A DNA stretch of 64,000 nt. Source: Nocardioides potassii (GTDB lineage Bacteria; Actinomycetota; Actinomycetes; Propionibacteriales; Nocardioidaceae). The position numbers and the translations under genes are program-made. Under the pieces are notes generated by a model. That model made no database searches and was not told where the DNA came from. It saw only the letters and a program-made list of their open reading frames with translations. Shown piece after piece: positions 35,801-42,543 of this stretch (the stretch's first letter is position 1; each line of letters starts with the position of its first letter). The stretch spans positions 186,001 to 250,000 of the forward strand of contig NZ_JAKJHZ010000003.1 of NCBI RefSeq assembly GCF_021648885.1, given 5' to 3'.

Positions 35801-38146
35801 GCGGACACCGGCGGGGACGCCACGAAGTGCGTCGCTGCGAGCCGGTGCAACCGCACCTACGAGTACGACGCCCGTGGCAAGGTGCTCAAGGACGACATGG
35901 GCAACGGCACCGTCATCACCTACGCCTACGACCAGCCGAGCTACCTCGACGGCGACCAGACGCTGCGTTCGGGCAACGTGACGACCCAGGTCTCCGACGG
36001 CACCACCACCAACAAGCGCTACCTGGGCACGCGGCTCACGGAGACGCTCGTCGGCGGTACGTCGGTGTCGAAGACCTGGTACGACGACTTCGGCAACCAG
36101 GACTGCGTGACGAAGACGGGCGGCACGAAGGCCGACTGCAACGGGCCGCGTGACCGGGCGAGCGCGAACGTGCTCACCGAGTACACCTACGACCCGCTCG
36201 ACCGCCAGATCGCGCAGGCCTCCTACGAGGGTGCCGGTGCGCCGACGGACAGCTCGCAGTACATCTACGACGCTCTCGACCGCACCCTGCAGGAGACGGA
36301 GCAGCACGAGAACACGGCCAACAGCCGTACGACGGACTTCTCCTACATCGGCCTGACGACCCAGGTCGGTGAGGAGAAGCAGACCGGCGGCACCGACCCG
36401 CGCACCAAGACGTACTCCTACAACGCCATGGGGCAGCGGATCTCGATGACCGACGTGTCGTCCAAGACCGACAACACGCAGCCCAAGGAGTCCTACACCT
36501 ACGGCAACGACGTGCACGGGTCGCCGTCGCAGCTGCTCGACGAGGACGGCAAGGTCGAGGCGTCCTACGGCTACGACGCCTACGGCAACGCGCAGGACGA
36601 CCAGGGCGGGGAGTCGCTCAGCAGTGGTGACACCGACGACCAGGCGCCGCTCAACCCCTACCGGTTCTCGGGCAAGCGGCTGGACTCCGGCACGGCGGGG
36701 ACCAACGAGAACGCCACCTCGATGAACATGGGGGCACGGCGCTACGGCCTCGACACCGGCCGGTTCCTGCAGGAGGACATGTTCCAGTCCTCGCTGGGAG
36801 ACCTGGGGCTGTCGACCGACCCGCTGACGCAGAACCGCTACGCACTGGCCGGCGGGAACCCGGTCTCCAACATCGAGATCGACGGGCACATGGCGCTCGC
36901 CGACGGCGGTGGCGGCGGCACGACGTCGGGCGGCACGTCGACGGAGTCGTCGGGGGAGTCGTCGACGAGCGAGGACTCGACCGACTCCGAGGAGTCCGAC
37001 GACGACGATGACGGGGGCGGCATCGGGGGCTGGTTCTCCGACCGCGCCGAGGACGTCAGCGACTTCGCCGACGACGCCGGCGACTGGGTCTCCGACAACG
37101 CCTCCGAGATCGGTCACGGCGCGCTCGACGTCGCCGGGCTGGTGCCGGTCATCGGTGAGGTGGCCGATCTCGGCAACGCCGCCTGGTATGCCGCTGAGGG
37201 GGACTACGCCAACGCGGCGTTGAGCGCCGCCGCGGCGGTCCCGCTCGCCGGGTACGGCGCCAGCGCGGTCAAGGCCGGCAAGTACGCCAAGAAGGCGACC
37301 GACGCCGTCCAGGGGGCACAGGACGCCGCTACCGCGAGCAAGACCGCCAGCAAGATGTGCTCCTTCTCCGGGAGCACCAAGGTGGTGATGGCCGACGGCT
37401 CGACGAAGGCCATCAGCAAGGTCGCCGTCGGTGACGAGGTCCAGGCCCGCGACCCGGAGACAGGCGAGCGGGTGGGCAAGAAGGTCCTCGAGACCTTCGT
37501 GCACACCGACACCCTCGTGAAGCTCAAGGTCGGCAGGGAGTCGATCACCACCACCACGGACCACCCGTTCTGGAACGTCGACGACGCGGAGTACCAGCGC
37601 GCCGACGAGCTCGACCGCGGTGACCGGGTGCTGGCCAGCGATGGCCGGGTGGTCAAGGTGCGCGGGATCCGGGCGGGCAGCGCCCGCACCGGGACCGCGT
37701 ACAACCTCGAGGTCGCCGACATCCACACCTACCAGGTGGGTGACGCCGGGGTGCTGGTGCACAACTCGTGCAAGACCCAAGCAGCTTTCGACGACTTGTC
37801 GAGCATGCGCAGCGAACTGGGCTTGGGAGAGCACGCCGGCAAGGGCTCGCCCACCCTCGCCAGGCTCGACGTGGAGGGTCAGGGGTCGACCTACGGAATC
37901 AGCGGGCACGGGCAGGACGTGACGATGAAGTCCAACGCGATCTCACGCACGCACGCCGAGGGCGACGCGATGCAACAAGTCGTCAACAGGGGCGGCGCGG
38001 GAGGTTCGAATGCATCGATGTACATCGACCATCCGGGCGGTCTGTGCAAGGCCTGCGGTACTTTCGGCGGAGTGCGCACCATGGCCGACGAAGCCGGAAT
38101 CGGGCGCTTGGATGTCTTCTGGCCTGGAGGGGGAACCACGCTGTGA
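29882..38146 (+). CDS. RHS-repeat polymorphic toxin with Hint domain and DddA-like deaminase
   Basis: 2754 residues from ATG 29882 (GGGGAG nine bases upstream). Order: hydrophobic export segment (~22-45), an FN3-like domain (~50-145), a DNRLRE-type domain (~150-360), two Ig-like domains (~372-553), then long YD/RHS repeats to the core motif RYGLDTGRFLQED (~2286) and NRYALAGGNPV. A Ser/Asp-rich linker follows, then a Hint autoprotease from Cys2493 (CSFSGSTKVV) to HNSC at 2627-2630, and a 124-residue C-terminal toxin. The toxin has deaminase zinc motifs HAE at 2691-2693 and Cys2722/Cys2725 in PGGLCKACG, resembling the SCP1.201/DddA cytidine-deaminase family. It is probably secreted and cleaved inside the RHS cage. 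Two immunity-like genes follow directly. Confidence 0.92.
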   Translation: MTGRARVIEGNVGSTGVAVRSFLARWVGLLLVIGICQIVVQATLAPARAVTAVAVDTPTLLHGNGARLTWRRAADSDFTRYDVHRGTAAGFTATDANRIARIGSRVTNTFTDDSAKGSTTYYYKVVVVTASGSASSEVAATLPAAGTSRLLIPATPSTVDATSIGALSSTSTFACGNDTSWGGAGYIYAGSDTTTWILRSLLRFDLKDIPAKATITKADLGLTYIATSNTDTGMRAHRMTQGWTEGTVTSAQCGPGAGATWRESAPGVQWRKATAFATGGTYDATGIAPTGGTHSRATAGKDTFNLTSMVQAWANGSPNHGLLLKQATEDRTTASRVTYNSDDATTAANRPVLDVTWTDATKNVARSTSVDTAAPLPGSTVSGTTTLGAEASAARGGATVTFKIDGTAVGTDATAPYALSWNSASVSSAQHTLTTEVSTPSGVVETSSSTFTVDNSPAPTGVAITTPAEGAKVGGSVTVNATATDDRAVSKVVLSVDGSVVETDTAAPFSFTWNTLAPLTQAFNGSHVLKVEAVDDSGRTTESSVRNVTVDNNLVGSTAGPFKASFFLNEVGSSNYTPFVLPQMLETDRSFTTATTETTTYGSGSTGTKGGTLTTSPSCDACGSGSTTATLQSTDSGAASTSGSKSGSNSTSATTDPASIEVIETAQPSDDPVSPYGFKLDVDVTNQSTIPWKSNTTGTGLQLWYRWYTDDGVVLFEAPGTDYFPSTLQPGQTKLIPVTVEPPPLLNGAQRDRIRLRFDIYDSANGKWFSQGGNAPVDNPVIVNKIQSENLGLERYWQYEQLATGAGSSAYTNANNGNLLWRWSPWATPGRGISSIVDLTYNSLEEHSDSPAGENVSLNVSGLLRFGSRLDIHPNQADKSTGQNTRYVRFVDGDGSAHEFTGQLDSSGNVVWTEPAGVNLYLRSYPSTTDARKYWALTRPDNLTYWFDQDGYPRLVEDTNGNLLEFVLEATPPGQDPGGPKMRVTKVVDPGGRAYVVDYYDKDEVKGGRVRGNVQSIADHSGSLLLFDYYDDGNLMRVTQQGGTTAAGVAVADRSFVFTYTNPKGDAPALATAAERLNPPQKVTQSVKLYSVIDPRKNETTFAYWGPTPDSKNRWKLKSWNDRLGNQTSFTHDWANRTMTTALPLGRTYVYGYDLSGRVTKMTNPRSEVSLMEWTADNKVSKVTFPTGKTNTFTYNANGYLTSQTNELGEKSVITYEDRKVDALDTRLHWNVIKERVMPMGVATTTDANDFVWRYGADSRGNITSITDPEGSRTSTADDFTTRYTYGAPGTATAGLTLTKTMPMGGVTRYEYHVSGQPSKITDPVGALTTFGYDADSRAQWMQDAVHQGDSGTDVRAFRTYYDFDEFGRVVRQSAPKSTVADRGTLVWSVTEQDPNDNAVSKYIPVFADASGAPVDPSTPRTVAVYDKMDQVVSNTEPGGAQTTMVYDAAGRTASMTRPRGQGTSAQDFTTVTTYDLLDRATRTAQYGLSATDVRYTHTCYDLAGDAVAQVSAGAGVATVDCGALGAYTHVTRMAYDAAHQLTTKTDPMGRQSRTAYDANGRTTWSETDIDRGAARVQRTTMYYDQRGLTTRQVEVFDKQAGRELTTITQYDQDGRETLTASPRAVDADGGAGTYTQFATRKTYDANGQMVREEQPTKSGEEKRYVHASYDKLGRTLWTSLPTTETDPNLVSDLAKTENTYYDPGWIRTLGKNANPALLFDYNALGQQTSRLPAKPGTADDWNYARRTSWTYTPDGMKSSMTDYQGGITTWEYDLHDNIVKAYDPAGQSVGFDSAVSTRASYNGFDEAIETSYKRDSEANWKYTEFTYDREGQITLRLENSERDAAGAQVKAPKRVELTYDQSGFMTRQVNLGTTGDCVDDERTDTTYYDTGWERQRTLRRAKAGCGPDSATWGVRQTTSWTHFDNGKLQTLTTKDTSGRTTEAHDVGYFASGRYEDGNRVTDSYLLLRSETSADTGGDATKCVAASRCNRTYEYDARGKVLKDDMGNGTVITYAYDQPSYLDGDQTLRSGNVTTQVSDGTTTNKRYLGTRLTETLVGGTSVSKTWYDDFGNQDCVTKTGGTKADCNGPRDRASANVLTEYTYDPLDRQIAQASYEGAGAPTDSSQYIYDALDRTLQETEQHENTANSRTTDFSYIGLTTQVGEEKQTGGTDPRTKTYSYNAMGQRISMTDVSSKTDNTQPKESYTYGNDVHGSPSQLLDEDGKVEASYGYDAYGNAQDDQGGESLSSGDTDDQAPLNPYRFSGKRLDSGTAGTNENATSMNMGARRYGLDTGRFLQEDMFQSSLGDLGLSTDPLTQNRYALAGGNPVSNIEIDGHMALADGGGGGTTSGGTSTESSGESSTSEDSTDSEESDDDDDGGGIGGWFSDRAEDVSDFADDAGDWVSDNASEIGHGALDVAGLVPVIGEVADLGNAAWYAAEGDYANAALSAAAAVPLAGYGASAVKAGKYAKKATDAVQGAQDAATASKTASKMCSFSGSTKVVMADGSTKAISKVAVGDEVQARDPETGERVGKKVLETFVHTDTLVKLKVGRESITTTTDHPFWNVDDAEYQRADELDRGDRVLASDGRVVKVRGIRAGSARTGTAYNLEVADIHTYQVGDAGVLVHNSCKTQAAFDDLSSMRSELGLGEHAGKGSPTLARLDVEGQGSTYGISGHGQDVTMKSNAISRTHAEGDAMQQVVNRGGAGGSNASMYIDHPGGLCKACGTFGGVRTMADEAGIGRLDVFWPGGGTTL

Positions 38147-38517
38147 ACGTTTCGTGGGACGACGACGACGGCGAGCACGACGACACCGCCGAGTGGCGTG
38201 CTGTCAGCGATCTGATCGAGTCCTTGGACGGCGACGAGCGGACACACGTGAGTCTGGGTGATGGCGAGGCGCACTTGGTCTGCGGAGGGTCTGCGAAGCA
38301 GGGACTTGTCCTCTTCGTCGGGCTCGAGGGCGAGATCCACCAGCTGCTGTCCGAGACACACCGCGGCGAGGAGGAGATGGTCGAGCTGGTTGCGGCGGGC
38401 CAGCCTGGCGAGTATCCCGTCAAGTTCGTCGTCGACGTCGCGTCCGCGCGCAAGGCAGCTCGGACGTTCATGGAAGACGGAGCCGTGGATCCGTCACTGG
38501 AGTGGGAACGGCAGTAG
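38143..38517 (+). CDS. Imm1-like immunity protein for the RHS deaminase toxin
   Basis: 124 residues from GTG 38143, whose GTGA overlaps the toxin stop; GGAGGGGG lies 8-14 bases upstream. The pattern EWRAVSDLIESLDGDERTHV, HLVCGGSAKQGLVLFV, VAAGQPGEYPVKFVVD and a final LEW agrees by eye with the Imm1 family, which known polymorphic-toxin surveys often find next to deaminase toxins. The protein is small and acidic, as expected for an inhibitor of a nucleic-acid enzyme. Four-base coupling to the toxin is the strongest evidence of function. Confidence 0.78.
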   Translation: MNVSWDDDDGEHDDTAEWRAVSDLIESLDGDERTHVSLGDGEAHLVCGGSAKQGLVLFVGLEGEIHQLLSETHRGEEEMVELVAAGQPGEYPVKFVVDVASARKAARTFMEDGAVDPSLEWERQ

Positions 38518-38523
38518 CGACGC

Positions 38524-38976
38524 GTGAGCCGGATCGAAGTCGTCCATCGGCACCCAGCGTGGCGGGATCGCTCGAATTTCATCATCGCGGCGAACATCGA
38601 CCCAGGCAGCACGGGCGTCACGACCGAGCAGCTGTGGGCACGGCAGGACGGGGATCGGTACGAGATCTGCTGCATCCCGTTCTTCGTGTACGACCTCGCT
38701 CTCGGGGATGTCGTGGAAGTCGACGGCGACCACGTGATGACGCAGGTGGTCGAGAAGTCGGGCAGGTACGTGTTCCGGGTCCACTTCGGCCAGACGGACC
38801 AGCCGCGGGACGAGGTGGTCGAGCGGCTGCAAGCGATGGGTGCGATCCCGGAGTGGTCTTCCCGCAGCCTGGTCGCCGTGGACGCGCGAGACGAGTCCCA
38901 CGCACAGGAGGTGGCGGACTTCCTTCAGGAGCAAGAGGACGGCGGACACCTCATCTACGAGACCGGAAGGCGCTAG
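38524..38976 (+). CDS. DUF4265 protein, possible second immunity factor
   Basis: 150 residues from GTG 38524, six bases after the Imm1-like stop. The features EQLWARQDGDRYEICCIPFF, ALGDVVEVDGDH and SGRYVFRVHF match the DUF4265 pattern over its normal length. Sec or membrane signals are absent, so it is cytosolic. DUF4265 genes are frequently orphan or toxin-associated, and here position makes an accessory immunity role plausible, but nothing in the sequence proves that. The last part (HAQEVADFLQEQEDGGHLIY) is a predicted helix-strand. Confidence 0.78.
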   Translation: MSRIEVVHRHPAWRDRSNFIIAANIDPGSTGVTTEQLWARQDGDRYEICCIPFFVYDLALGDVVEVDGDHVMTQVVEKSGRYVFRVHFGQTDQPRDEVVERLQAMGAIPEWSSRSLVAVDARDESHAQEVADFLQEQEDGGHLIYETGRR

Positions 38977-39122
38977 CCGCGGCCGAGCCAAGAGCCTGCC
39001 CGTCCGTGGTCACGCGACAGCGAAGCCATATGCCTTGGTGGGTACGACGAGGACCTGACACGCGGAAGACAGCCACCCCGAAGGGCCTTGCGCCCTCGGA
39101 TGCCCTCGCTACGTTGGAACGC

Positions 39123-39362
39123 ATGACTGACGACAAGCAGCAGGCAGCGATCGAGGCAGCGCAGCGGGTGGTGGACGAGGTGAGCTCGTGGCAGTACAGC
39201 GCCGAGGACAGCACCATCGCGCAGCAGCTCGACGAGGGCCTCGCGAAGGCGCAGGTCTCGATCAGCGACGACGAGAAGACCCGCATCCTTGCCGAGATCG
39301 ACGGGATGAAGGACGAGAAGTCGAGCGCGCCGCAGGTCCGGTCCGCCTCGCCGGTGGAGTGA
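39123..39362 (+). CDS. Small helical hypothetical protein
   Basis: 79 residues from ATG 39123, hydrophilic, mostly helical (AIEAAQRVVDEVSSWQYSAE, DSTIAQQLDEGLAKAQ). It has no signal peptide or known motif. It is separated from the DUF4265 gene by 146 bases, which hold an imperfect hairpin (CCGAAGGGC/GCCCTCGG, 39091-39112), and from the DinB gene by four bases, so it probably starts the DinB-photolyase operon. Coding bias supports translation; function unknown. Confidence 0.6.
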   Translation: MTDDKQQAAIEAAQRVVDEVSSWQYSAEDSTIAQQLDEGLAKAQVSISDDEKTRILAEIDGMKDEKSSAPQVRSASPVE

Positions 39363-39366
39363 TCCC

Positions 39367-39867
39367 GTGGACTCGCGTGGGGTGCTGACGGAGGCGTTCG
39401 GCCGGATCACGGAGCTGTACGACGGCGTGGCCGAGGGGCTCGACGACGAGACCCTCCACCACCGACCGGGCGGCACCGGCAACCCGATCGCCTGGCTGCT
39501 CTGGCACCTGGCGCGGGTGCAGGACGACCACGTCGCCGACCTCGCGGACACGCCGCAGGTGTGGGAGGAGTGGCAGGAGCGGTTCGGCCTGCCCAACGGC
39601 ACGGACGACATCGGCTACGGACACACGAGCGAGCAGGTGGACGCGATCCGGATCTCCGATCCCGAGCTGCTCGTCGCCTACCACCACGAGGTCACCCTCG
39701 CGACCGCGCGCTACCTCGAGACCGTCGACGAGCGCGAGCTCGAGCGCGAGGTCGACCAGCGCTGGGACCCGCCGGTGACCGCCGGCCAGCGACTGGTGAG
39801 CATCATCGGCGACTGCCTCCAGCACCTCGGGCAGGCGGCCTACGTGAAGGGCCTCCAGCAGGGATGA
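39367..39867 (+). CDS. DinB/DUF664 four-helix-bundle protein
   Basis: 166 residues from GTG 39367. The metal-binding His positions of the DinB/DUF664 family appear as WLLWHLARVQDDHVADL near residue 37-50 and DCLQHLGQAAYVKGL near the C-terminus. Related actinobacterial proteins are mycothiol-dependent S-transferases or of unknown function. The stop overlaps the photolyase start by ATGA, suggesting coupled expression with a light/DNA-damage enzyme. Confidence 0.85.
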   Translation: MDSRGVLTEAFGRITELYDGVAEGLDDETLHHRPGGTGNPIAWLLWHLARVQDDHVADLADTPQVWEEWQERFGLPNGTDDIGYGHTSEQVDAIRISDPELLVAYHHEVTLATARYLETVDERELEREVDQRWDPPVTAGQRLVSIIGDCLQHLGQAAYVKGLQQG

Positions 39868-41333
39868 CCACCCGCTGGCTGTTCGGCGACCAGCTCGGCC
39901 CGCACTTCACCGAGGACCACCGCGGCCCGCTGCTGATGGTGGAGTCGAAGGCGGTGTTCCGGCGGCGCCGGTTCCACCGGGCCAAGGCACACCTCGTCCT
40001 CAGCGCGATGCGGCACCGCGCCGCGCAGCTGGGCGATCGGCTGACCTACGTGCAGGCGGAGACGTACGCCGACGCGCTGCGTGGCCGGGACGACGTGGAG
40101 GTCGTGCACCCGACGTCGTACGCCGCACTCGGTCTGGTCGAGCGGCTCGGGTGCAGCATCCTGCCGCCGCGGGGCTTCGCGACGCCGCGTGAGGACTTCG
40201 AGCGGTGGGCCGAGGGGCGCAAGGGCAAGCGCCTGCTGATGGAGGACTTCTACCGTCGCGCCCGGCTCGCGCACGGCGTGCTCGTGGAAGACGGCGAGCC
40301 GACCGGCGGCCAGTGGAACTTCGACCACGACAACCGACAGCCGCCGCCGAAGGGCGCGACGACGCTCGGCGTCACCGAGCCGTGGTGGCCGACCGAGGAC
40401 GACACCGACGCCGAGGTGCGCGACGACCTCGATCGCTGGGAGAGCGAGGGCGTCGAGCTCATCGGCAAGGACGGGCCACGGCTCTTCGCCGCGACGCGGC
40501 GCGAGGCCCTGGCGGCGCTCGACCACTTCGTCGAGCACCGGCTGCCGGAGTTCGGCGCCCACGAGGACGCCATCCTCGAGGGCGACCCGTGGATGGCGCA
40601 CAGTCTCGTCAGCGCGCCGATGAACCTCGGCCTGCTCGACCCGCTCGAGGTCGTCGAGCGTGCGGAGGCGGCGTACCGCAGCGGCGCCGCACCGATCGCG
40701 AGCGTCGAGGGGTTCGTGCGGCAGGTCATCGGGTGGCGCGACTACGTGTGGCACACCTACTGGCACCAGGGCGACGGCTACCGGCGTGAGAACGCGCTGC
40801 GGGCGACGCAGCGGATGCCGCAGTGGTTCACCGAGCTCGACGCTGACGCGACCGACGCGCGCTGCCTGTCGCACGCCCTCGGCCAGGTCGCCGAGCACGG
40901 CTGGGTGCACCACATCCCACGGCTGATGGTGCTGGGGTCGTACGCCCTGCAGCGTGGGTGGGCGCCCCAGCAGGTCACCGACTGGTTCCACCGGGCGTTC
41001 GTCGACGGCTACGACTGGGTGATGGTGCCCAACATCGTCGGGATGTCGCAGCACGCGGACGGCGGCGTGATGATGACGAAGCCGTACACCTCGGGCGGCG
41101 CCTACATCAACACGATGAGCGACCACTGCGGGTCGTGCCGGTTCGACCCGAAGGTGCGGGTGGGGGAGGACGCGTGCCCGTTCAGCGCGGGCTACTGGTG
41201 GTTCCTGGACCGGCACCGCGAGGCGTTCGCCGGCAACCACCGGATGTCGCGCGCGGTCAACGGGCTCGACCGGTTGAAGGACCTCGCCGAGCTGGTCGAG
41301 CAGGAGGACGCGCGCGGCAACCGTGCGCCGTGA
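39864..41333 (+). CDS. Iron-sulfur bacterial cryptochrome/(6-4) photolyase family protein
   Basis: 489 residues. The N-terminal alpha/beta domain (TTRWLFGDQLGPHF) and the FAD-binding helical domain (GWRDYVWHTYW, HHIPRLMVLGSYALQRG, WVMVPNIVGMSQHADGG) match the FeS-BCP/PhrB-like class. Cysteines at 334, 422, 425 and 438 have exactly the 88-3-13 spacing of the PhrB [4Fe-4S] ligands. Such enzymes repair (6-4) photoproducts with a DMRL-type antenna. It is coupled to the DinB-like gene. Activity is inferred from family. Confidence 0.93.
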   Translation: MTTRWLFGDQLGPHFTEDHRGPLLMVESKAVFRRRRFHRAKAHLVLSAMRHRAAQLGDRLTYVQAETYADALRGRDDVEVVHPTSYAALGLVERLGCSILPPRGFATPREDFERWAEGRKGKRLLMEDFYRRARLAHGVLVEDGEPTGGQWNFDHDNRQPPPKGATTLGVTEPWWPTEDDTDAEVRDDLDRWESEGVELIGKDGPRLFAATRREALAALDHFVEHRLPEFGAHEDAILEGDPWMAHSLVSAPMNLGLLDPLEVVERAEAAYRSGAAPIASVEGFVRQVIGWRDYVWHTYWHQGDGYRRENALRATQRMPQWFTELDADATDARCLSHALGQVAEHGWVHHIPRLMVLGSYALQRGWAPQQVTDWFHRAFVDGYDWVMVPNIVGMSQHADGGVMMTKPYTSGGAYINTMSDHCGSCRFDPKVRVGEDACPFSAGYWWFLDRHREAFAGNHRMSRAVNGLDRLKDLAELVEQEDARGNRAP

Positions 41334-41349
41334 CCGTCAGCCGCAGGTC

Positions 41350-42078
41350 TCAGTCGCAGGGGAGCGAGCCGAGCCTCGCGAGGCCCTCGCGGTCGCCCGG
41401 ACCGAGCTCGACCTGCCCGCTGTTGTCGGCGAACATCAGCTCCATCGGCTCGCTGACGTGGGCCAGGCCGACGACGTGCGCGAGCTCGTGCAGCACGATC
41501 GCCTCCATCACCCGCGGCTGCTGGGCGACAGCCACGTCGGTGAACGCCTCCCGGTCGAGGGCGACGCCGCCGCTGACATAGTGCACCCGCCCTCGGCCCT
41601 GGTCCGCCATCGCACCACCCACGCCGGCGACAGCGCCGGCGAGGTCGGGGTACTCGGCTGGTGTGCCCCAGCCGATGACCACGGGATCGGGCCCGCCGAA
41701 GATCTTGATCCCGCCCGGGAACGGCCGCTCGACGGTGTCACCCTCGTCCTCGAAGGCCAGCCCGGTCGCGGCGCTGATCCGCGCGATCGCCCGGTCGACC
41801 AGCGCTCGGCCGCCTGCCGGCTCGCCCTCGGGGTTCACCTGGAAGCGGATCACCATGCACGGGTCCCACCCGACCGGTTCGCCGTCGTCGTCCGGCTGCG
41901 TCATCGTGAAGGCGTAGGTCCCTCCCTGCCGTACGACGGCGGGCGCAGGCAGCACCCGTTCGGATCCGAGCCCGATCGCGCGGCGGACCGGTGCGAGCCG
42001 GTCGGACGGGTGGAGCGCCACGATCGCGAACAGCACGGCAAGCGTGGCCAGCACGGTCGTCCAGGTCCGGCGGGGCAC
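41350..42078 (-). CDS. Exported matrixin-like zinc metalloprotease
   Basis: 242 residues. One N-terminal hydrophobic segment (TTVLATLAVLFAIVALH, ~6-22) acts as signal or anchor. The mature domain ends with the metzincin zinc motif HELAHVVGLAH near residue 197 followed by the Met-turn region EPMELMF. VRRAIGLG and FQVNPEG precede the matrixin-like core. Predicted extracellular peptidase or one attached to the membrane. The gene is convergent with the photolyase, with a 16-base gap. Substrate unknown. Confidence 0.88.
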   Translation of the reverse strand: MPRRTWTTVLATLAVLFAIVALHPSDRLAPVRRAIGLGSERVLPAPAVVRQGGTYAFTMTQPDDDGEPVGWDPCMVIRFQVNPEGEPAGGRALVDRAIARISAATGLAFEDEGDTVERPFPGGIKIFGGPDPVVIGWGTPAEYPDLAGAVAGVGGAMADQGRGRVHYVSGGVALDREAFTDVAVAQQPRVMEAIVLHELAHVVGLAHVSEPMELMFADNSGQVELGPGDREGLARLGSLPCD

Positions 42079-42230
42079 CCGACGATTGTGCGGTGCTGGT
42101 GGGGCTTCGTCCGGCGTTTGCCCGGAACGGCGACCACCACCGCAGGCAGTTCGCGTCAGCGGGCGCGCTCCTCACGCGGGGGATGGGCGCGCAGCGGCGC
42201 GAACTGCCCGCGCTGGTTGTCAGCCTGGTG

Positions 42231-42530
42231 TCAGGAGGCGGCGCTCGTCGCGAGGAAGGCTCGCAGCTGGTCGCGGATCTCGGCGAGCCACCGACGGTAG
42301 TCGTCGTCCGTGTCCCCGGCGTAGTAGTCGCATCCCCATGCGTCCAGACGCGCTTCGAGGTCACCCTCGGGCAATGGTGCGGTGAGCAGCTGGTCGATCT
42401 CGTCGGCAGCGTCGCCGACCAGCTGGCGTCGCTCCCGGAGAAACGACCCGACCGTGTCCGAGAGGGTGCCGCCGTCCATGACCCAGTCCTGGTGGAAGTA
42501 CGCACCCATGAGGTACTTCACGGCTTCCAT
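42231..42530 (-). CDS. CdiI-like immunity protein
   Basis: 99 residues, beginning VKYLMGAYFHQDWVMDGGT after the start. This YLxGAYFHQDW pattern is characteristic of a family of contact-dependent growth-inhibition immunity proteins. The rest is acidic helix (DEIDQLLTAPLPEGDLE, LAEIRDQLRAFL). It follows the RNase-like toxin by 13 bases on the same strand, the expected toxin-immunity order. The partner assignment comes from adjacency. Confidence 0.8.
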   Translation of the reverse strand: MEAVKYLMGAYFHQDWVMDGGTLSDTVGSFLRERRQLVGDAADEIDQLLTAPLPEGDLEARLDAWGCDYYAGDTDDDYRRWLAEIRDQLRAFLATSAAS

Positions 42531-42543
42531 GTGAGCCTCCTGC

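Noticed and set aside
37358..37771. A true splicing intein in the RHS protein
   Set aside because: The Hint domain ends directly before the toxin in a standard polymorphic-toxin layout and there is no host protein to be re-joined.
31007..37909. Minus-strand open frames of 937 and 1339 codons opposite the RHS gene
   Set aside because: Strong antisense shadow of the RHS gene; compositions are biased and no motif is visible.
39091..39112. CCGAAGGGC/GCCCTCGG hairpin as terminator
   Set aside because: Stem has a bulge, no U-tract, and lies only about 10 bases before a likely start codon; chance cannot be excluded.
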